Of a stretch of 64,000 bases of DNA, positions 58,723 to 64,000 are shown piece by piece; the first letter of the stretch is position 1, and each line of letters starts with the position of its first letter. Position numbers and translations under genes: made by a program. Under the pieces are notes generated by a model that saw only the letters and a list, made by a program, of their open reading frames with translations, searched no databases and was not told the origin of the DNA. Origin of the DNA: Pterobdella sp. o SKG-2022 (Eukaryota; Annelida; Clitellata; Hirudinida; Piscicolidae); assembly GCA_964035795.1 (NCBI GenBank), contig OZ038321.1, positions 11,683,093 to 11,747,092 of the forward strand, given 5' to 3'.

Positions 58723-59587
58723 AACATTTGAGATGCTTCTTGTTCAGAAACTAAGCTTCCCACCATTGAAAAACGACCTGATGGCAACTTAGATCGCCAA
58801 AAAAGCAATACTTTGCTGACAAAAGGTATCTTTTGATGTTTTCAAAGTTTTTGATCTAGTCTTCAAATGCCTAAAACCAAGATGCCATCAAATCTGTAAT
58901 CCATAAGTATTCCAAAGTTAAAAAGAGCATAGAGAATTTGAAAAATTTTTTGAACAAAGTTTATTTTATTCAAGCACAGATTCATAGGCTAAAAGAGAAT
59001 GAAATTTTCAAAACGTGGACAAATTTATAGAATTTTTATTAATACTATTCAATGAGAACTAATTTATATAAAAATTGTTGAGCATTAGAGCTGTGCATAT
59101 TTTGAAAAAGCTATGAAACATTCGAATTTTCGATTTTAAACATAATTATTTTTAGTTTGTTCATAAAGTATTAAAAAATACTGAATATTACATTTTTATA
59201 GCATTCTTAATTACATAGCACATTATATATAAAGATGGTCTAAGAAAGAGTGAGATGTATGGACCAACGGTAAACTAGTCTAAGTACAAATACATTTAGA
59301 ATTGTAGCACACTTAACAAAAACAAGATTTATTTAAAACAAAAAAAAATGCAACAATCTTCAATTCCTTGATCATTCAACTTACAAAAACATCAAAGGCA
59401 CCAAAAGGAGAAACGATGTTAGAATGCATGTTTGAAGACTGCTTAAGATGTTTGGTAAAAAATGGAAAAAAAAATCAAAGCAAATCGAGTGGGGAAGTTG
59501 GACGATTGAAAAAAAAATTGAAAGCTGAAATTTTTGAAAAGAAAAATATTTTATAATTAATTATTAAAAAAAGGTAACATGATGTTT
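58723..59587. other. Intergenic, 3' flank of the integrin gene
   Basis: AT-rich sequence. The open frame at 59368-59556 is lysine-rich, low-complexity, and probably not coding. Confidence 0.5.
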
Positions 59588-62500
59588 TTATTTTCTTCGT
59601 TTGGTGAGTGCTTGGTTTTCTATCTCATCCCTAGTGGTGAGTTTTACTGAGTACTTTTGTTCTTTGTCGTATGTCCTACGCCTGAAGAAGCCACACTGCA
59701 ATGTTTTTTATGCTTGTTAATCGATATGATAAGTAAAAAACTAATTAATTCATGGCAAATTATTAATTTGAAGTTAATGAAAACACTGAAAGCATCTTCG
59801 ATCTTTTTGTAATCCAATAAGCAACAGAATAATCTATGATTTTTGACTTAATATATCAAAATGGAAAGTTTTAAAAGAAAAAAGTTTTACTAATTTATCT
59901 CAAAACTCTTTTTCTCGAAATGAAAAATCAAAAATTGTTCAACAAAAAATACAAACGATGTCTCAAAAAGATTGATCTTTATAAAACTTAAAAAATTGGT
60001 GTAAAGAATGTTCCCTCCAAAATTACTCACCCTCCACAGAAGAATGATAAAAAAGAGAAGGAGCAACAAGCCTGCAATCAATGCCACCAGCACAAGCCAC
60101 CATGGGATTTCTCGTTTGCCAAGTTCCTCTTGTAACAGTATCGTGTGTATCTTGAAACGGGAAATGAGTAGTAATGAACCTTAAGTTCAGAAGCAGATTT
60201 ATTAGTAATTCAGTTTTAACATATGTAGGTTATCCGTTTTTTGTGTATAAAAACTCACGTTTTTGAACATTTTTAAACCTCAAAAATAATAGCAAAAGTA
60301 AGGCATAGACAATTCAATGTAATCTTTAGTCGAAAAGTTTCCATTATAATTTGTTGTTATACCATATTTATTGAAACATTTATTTGGTCTTACCTCTCTA
60401 TTAAAACAAATCCAACCAAAAATAAAATCGATATTTTTAATGAGCTTACTTGGAAGCGATCGTTAGAAGTATTGGTCTGTTGAATAGAGCCCTCTAAAAC
60501 TAAACGAGATTCAACATTCAAAGATATCTTATCTTTGTTAGATATTACCTGGAAAACAAAATATGAGTATATAATAATAGTTACTACATGCATCATAATA
60601 GTCAAACTTTTTAAGGTTTAATAACAATATATCATAGTCAAACTTTAAAAATTATTTTTCATTATTAAAAATTAACTTGCTGGAATGTAGAGTTCCAAAA
60701 CATGGATTTAATCACAATTACAGCACTATCCCCTGCTTTCAACTCGTCCACTAAACAACGTATTTGAGTGCATTTCACCAACGAATTACTACAGCCCTGT
60801 GATGAATACCGATAACACCATTGTTTTATTGTATATAAAAGCTTAGACGTTGCTTTAAACTATAAGCTTCAAGCTTTTATCAAAATTTATCAACATTAGC
60901 AAATATCAAAAATTGTCAAAATTATGTAAATTTTCAAAAATATCGAAATTAAAAAGTAAACTATTATCTAGCATGAATTTCTTACAAGTTGGTATGCCGA
61001 CGAAATGTCACTGTCTGAGAGTAGAGCCATAGGGGATTTTGTGGTTGGTTCGACCAAAAAATATGATTTGACTTTGGACAAGAAATCAACAGATCGTTTG
61101 CGTTTTTGATGGTTTTTTGTTTTGTTAGCAGACCCGTTGATGCTTATGTGATGCAGTTCATCTTGGGTACGAGTGTCCTGGCGTATAAATAATCCTCCAT
61201 TTTTCTTAACTGCTTTCATACAATTAAATGCAAATAAATTTGAAAATCTTTTCTATTTTTACATTTGAAAAATTATTGTTTTGAAAGGAAACAAGGTACT
61301 CACAGTGAGACCGTAAGGATTGTTAAATTGTTTGCCGTAGTCACAAGTGGCCTTCACTGCCGAAACCTTTCAAAAATAGCAAAATCATAATTTGAACTCA
61401 CACGTAACCAAGACAAAAAATAAAATTTTACTTTTAAAAATGATACTCAAAAAATTGAAAGATGTATCAAAAAGATAAGTTTATGTTAATAAATAAGAGT
61501 TCTGTGCACTCACCGCCTCAGGCGTTATGAAATATAAGAGAGGGAATTCAGCGAGTCCATACGGCCAATCAATCAATAGCTCAGAATTTGGAAATAAAGC
61601 TTTTCCTATGTTTTTGACCTTCAAATTTATAGCACAAATTTCACGCTTAGAAATACAAACGTATTAAACTTCTTTGCATCCATGAAACTCTGCATAAAAA
61701 TCACGAAAAAATGCATAAAAAACAAATGCATCAGCACCTCTAAAACGTGTTGCAAACGAGAGCCCAGCAGCAGGTATTCGGGAATATTTGTGTCCTGCAT
61801 GCCAGTCTCACCACTCAATCTCCTTTTGAGGTCTTGAAAGGTTTTGATGTTTTTTAAGAGATTTTCTTGGCTTTGTAGCGAATAATACAGGCTCAGAGGA
61901 TCGCTTTGTCTGTGGGAACAAGATTATTCATTACACGCTGTATACTATTGTATGTTAATTATATTTCAATGATTTTTTAAAAACTTCATTATATGAGTAT
62001 CAAATGGTTTTTAAAAAAATCATAAAAATAAATGCAAAATCAATAAAAAAAAATTAAACATAAAAATATTTAAAAAAATATTAAACAAAAAAAAGTAATG
62101 ATGAGAACCCATTGAGTTTAGGTATGTCAACAAATGAAGCCTAAAAATTACACAATTTCGTTAAAGTATCCCGTTAAACATATATGATTTGGTCATATTG
62201 ATAATCAAGGCGCTTCAAATTTAAATCACATTAAACTTCATCAGAGGCCCATCATGATTAGAAAACAAATCTATAACATACCATATACGATACAAAGTAT
62301 TAAAAATATTATATAATGTCTATAAAAAACAATCTAAAAGTGAAAAAATCAACTACCAAAACTCAAAATTTGCACGGGTATGAAGGTATAAAAATAGGTA
62401 CCCTGTGAGAAAGAGGTCTGATTCGGTCTGTATGTTGTATATGACGCTCACAACGTTGTCTTCAGGTTTCATTTCTTTACTGGTGCTGTTAAATAAATTT

Positions 62501-63731
62501 AACTCATTATCAAGTAAAAAAAATTCTGTTCGTTTTTGCAAAAAAACCATTAATTCAAAATAATTAATACAAACAATTATTCGACAACAAAGGTTTTAAA
62601 GAAGTTTTCCATTAGCAATATTTTTAAGCACTGAAAACCATGGACACAGCTTACATATAAGTCTAACTACCAATAAATACATTTCAAGGTTTATGGTGTA
62701 ACTTAATGTTATAATGTGATACATTTTGAATGAAATAAAATTTTATCAACCCATTTTTCAGTGAAAGTGGTTGAAATTAAATTTTACCGAGTCGTATGTT
62801 TGCCACACTAGCAACACGTTGTTTTTAATACATCACATGTCAACTTATTTTCAAATTTTACGTTGTAAGTGAAGTTCTAAATATAATCAAGAATCACAGA
62901 TGTTTTTTATTTAAATAAATCTGATTATATAATATTTATATCTTAAAATTAGTAACACAATAACCGTGAAACAGTCAGTCTAGTTATATCAAATAAACAT
63001 CGCTACTAACGTGTTAACACAGAAAGTGAAGTTAGCGATTGTTTGGTCTATAGTGAATTTCCTGAGATCAAAGTTCAGGTTGAATATGACAGCTTGCTTG
63101 GACAGCATGGGGTTGGCGATGTCACACACCAACAAGTCTTCATTAATGACGGTACAAGAGATTGGGATGGACTGTAGTTTTTATTGGTTCAAATAAGAAT
63201 CTCTGCACCTTGGTGCGATGAGTATCTAGCATGTTGAATAAGATTTAAAGTTTTTCTTTGGAGTTTTGATCGTTATTTTCGGAATATCGAGAAAATTTTT
63301 TCTTAATTGCAATTCTTGAAATCTTTTTTGGATCATTATTTTTGCCTCTTGAGTCATTAATATTACTTAGCTAATTATTTCAACACGATGTTTCTCTTAA
63401 ATAAGTTTTTTCAGTTTAAAAAACTGATTTCGAAATATAAAATATTAATAACAAATTTTTATATAAAGAAACACAAAATATTTAATCAAAAAGCATTTAA
63501 AATAAATATTAGTATAACTTTATTCTGTGATTATGTTTCAGAAGGAAAATTAGTCATATTAGTAAAAGCCGTCACAAACTGATTTGGAGATGTTTGAGAA
63601 AAAGGCATTGGGGGGAAGCTGCAGAAGCAAATGACTCAAATGGGCCTCCTCTCCCAGGTTCTTCACTTTCACCTCTATGCTTAGCGGCTCCGAAGCTTTG
63701 ATGCTGTTTGGTTGGAGATAGTGGTAAAGTC
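59588..63731 (-). CDS. Integrin alpha subunit, C-terminal half (5' part beyond the right edge)
   Basis: Eleven exons on the minus strand, all phases agreeing: 63731-63580, 63171-63011, 62485-62402, 61909-61738, 61618-61514, 61366-61304, 61204-60986, 60796-60677, 60548-60450, 60150-60031, 59695-59588 (466 residues). They cover thigh/calf-type domains (VKNLGEEAHLSHLLLQLPP, CDIANPMLSKQAVIFNLNF, VKNIGKALFPNSELLIDWP), a basic cleavage site (HQKRKRS) that would split heavy and light chains, CSNSLVKCTQIRCLV, a membrane span after PWWLVLVALIAGLLLLLFF, and the cytoplasmic GFFRR motif (CGFFRRRTYDK), where talin and inside-out signalling partners act in the family. The protein pairs with a beta chain to bind matrix or cells. 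The cytoplasmic tail is about 35 residues. The ligand-binding beta-propeller lies outside the window. Confidence 0.92.
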
Positions 63732-64000
63732 CTAAAAATTCAATAAATGTTGTTTGAATGAGTAATGATAAGTAGAATAATAGTGAACAAACGAGTGCAT
63801 ATGCATAAAAATTTTAATTATATCATCACATTAGATTACAATCGTGAATCATAAAAAAATAGTGTTTTTGGAAGATAATTATTCATAAAGATTATAAATG
63901 TTGTACATGTCTCAGTAAGGGAGGTTGGCAGCAGTCGGCCTAGGCTGTGAGAACTAATAAATAGTAATTTATAAAAAAGTAACTTAATTTGTGGAAAATT

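Noticed and set aside
62795..62850. Exon-like minus-strand stretch (NVLLVWQTYDS before GTAAAA) within the integrin gene
   Set aside because: The flanking exons at 63011 and 62485 join directly in phase 2 with an uninterrupted family match, leaving no room for it.

Overview
The window is AT-rich, intron-rich nuclear DNA from an invertebrate animal, most likely a bilaterian (a protostome is my inference). The evidence is a Gq alpha subunit, an ELAV/Hu-type RNA-binding protein and an integrin alpha chain. Their exons are short, with GT/AG boundaries and consistent reading phases. No bacterial-style operons, Shine-Dalgarno sites or CRISPR arrays are present. Introns run from about 47 bp to 1.6 kb.

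Layout. 0.2-13.2 kb is mostly non-LTR retrotransposon: a nearly full-length L2/CR1-like element with a mucin-like gag ORF (0.7-5.1 kb), a second diverged ORF2 (7.7-10.1 kb) ending in a long TTA microsatellite, and an internally deleted relative of the first on the minus strand (11.9-13.2 kb). 14.8-17.6 kb (minus) is an M14 carboxypeptidase gene whose zinc ligands and main catalytic residues are all replaced. 19.5-24.0 kb holds palindromic foldback repeats, one with an inserted SNARE (Ykt6-like) tail, then a decayed RTE-like LINE. 25.4-30.2 kb is a tandem array of three secreted cyclophilin genes. 30.7-32.0 kb (minus) is a RING/TRAF-type zinc-finger gene. 33.2-33.7 kb is a three-copy tandem repeat of about 142 bp. 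33.9-37.8 kb is a long decayed LINE with a C-terminal C2H2 finger. 41.7-43.1 kb is an ELAV-like gene, 43.6-49.5 kb a complete Gq alpha gene of eight exons, and 51.4-51.9 kb (minus) a mitochondrial ribosomal protein S6 gene. 52.3-58.7 kb is again repeat-rich. 59.6-63.7 kb (minus) is the 3' half of an integrin alpha gene, from the stalk domains to the GFFRR tail, running off the right edge.

The host genes are functionally unrelated neighbours: signalling, adhesion, RNA binding, ubiquitin ligation, mitochondrial translation, and secreted folding or protease-like proteins. The most unusual items are the wholly catalytically dead carboxypeptidase, the graded active-site decay across the cyclophilin trio, the foldback family sharing two conserved blocks with one captured SNARE-like segment, and an ELAV-like protein with a remodelled third RRM. 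All exon models were assembled by eye from splice sites, phase and family resemblance; no search or alignment was run.
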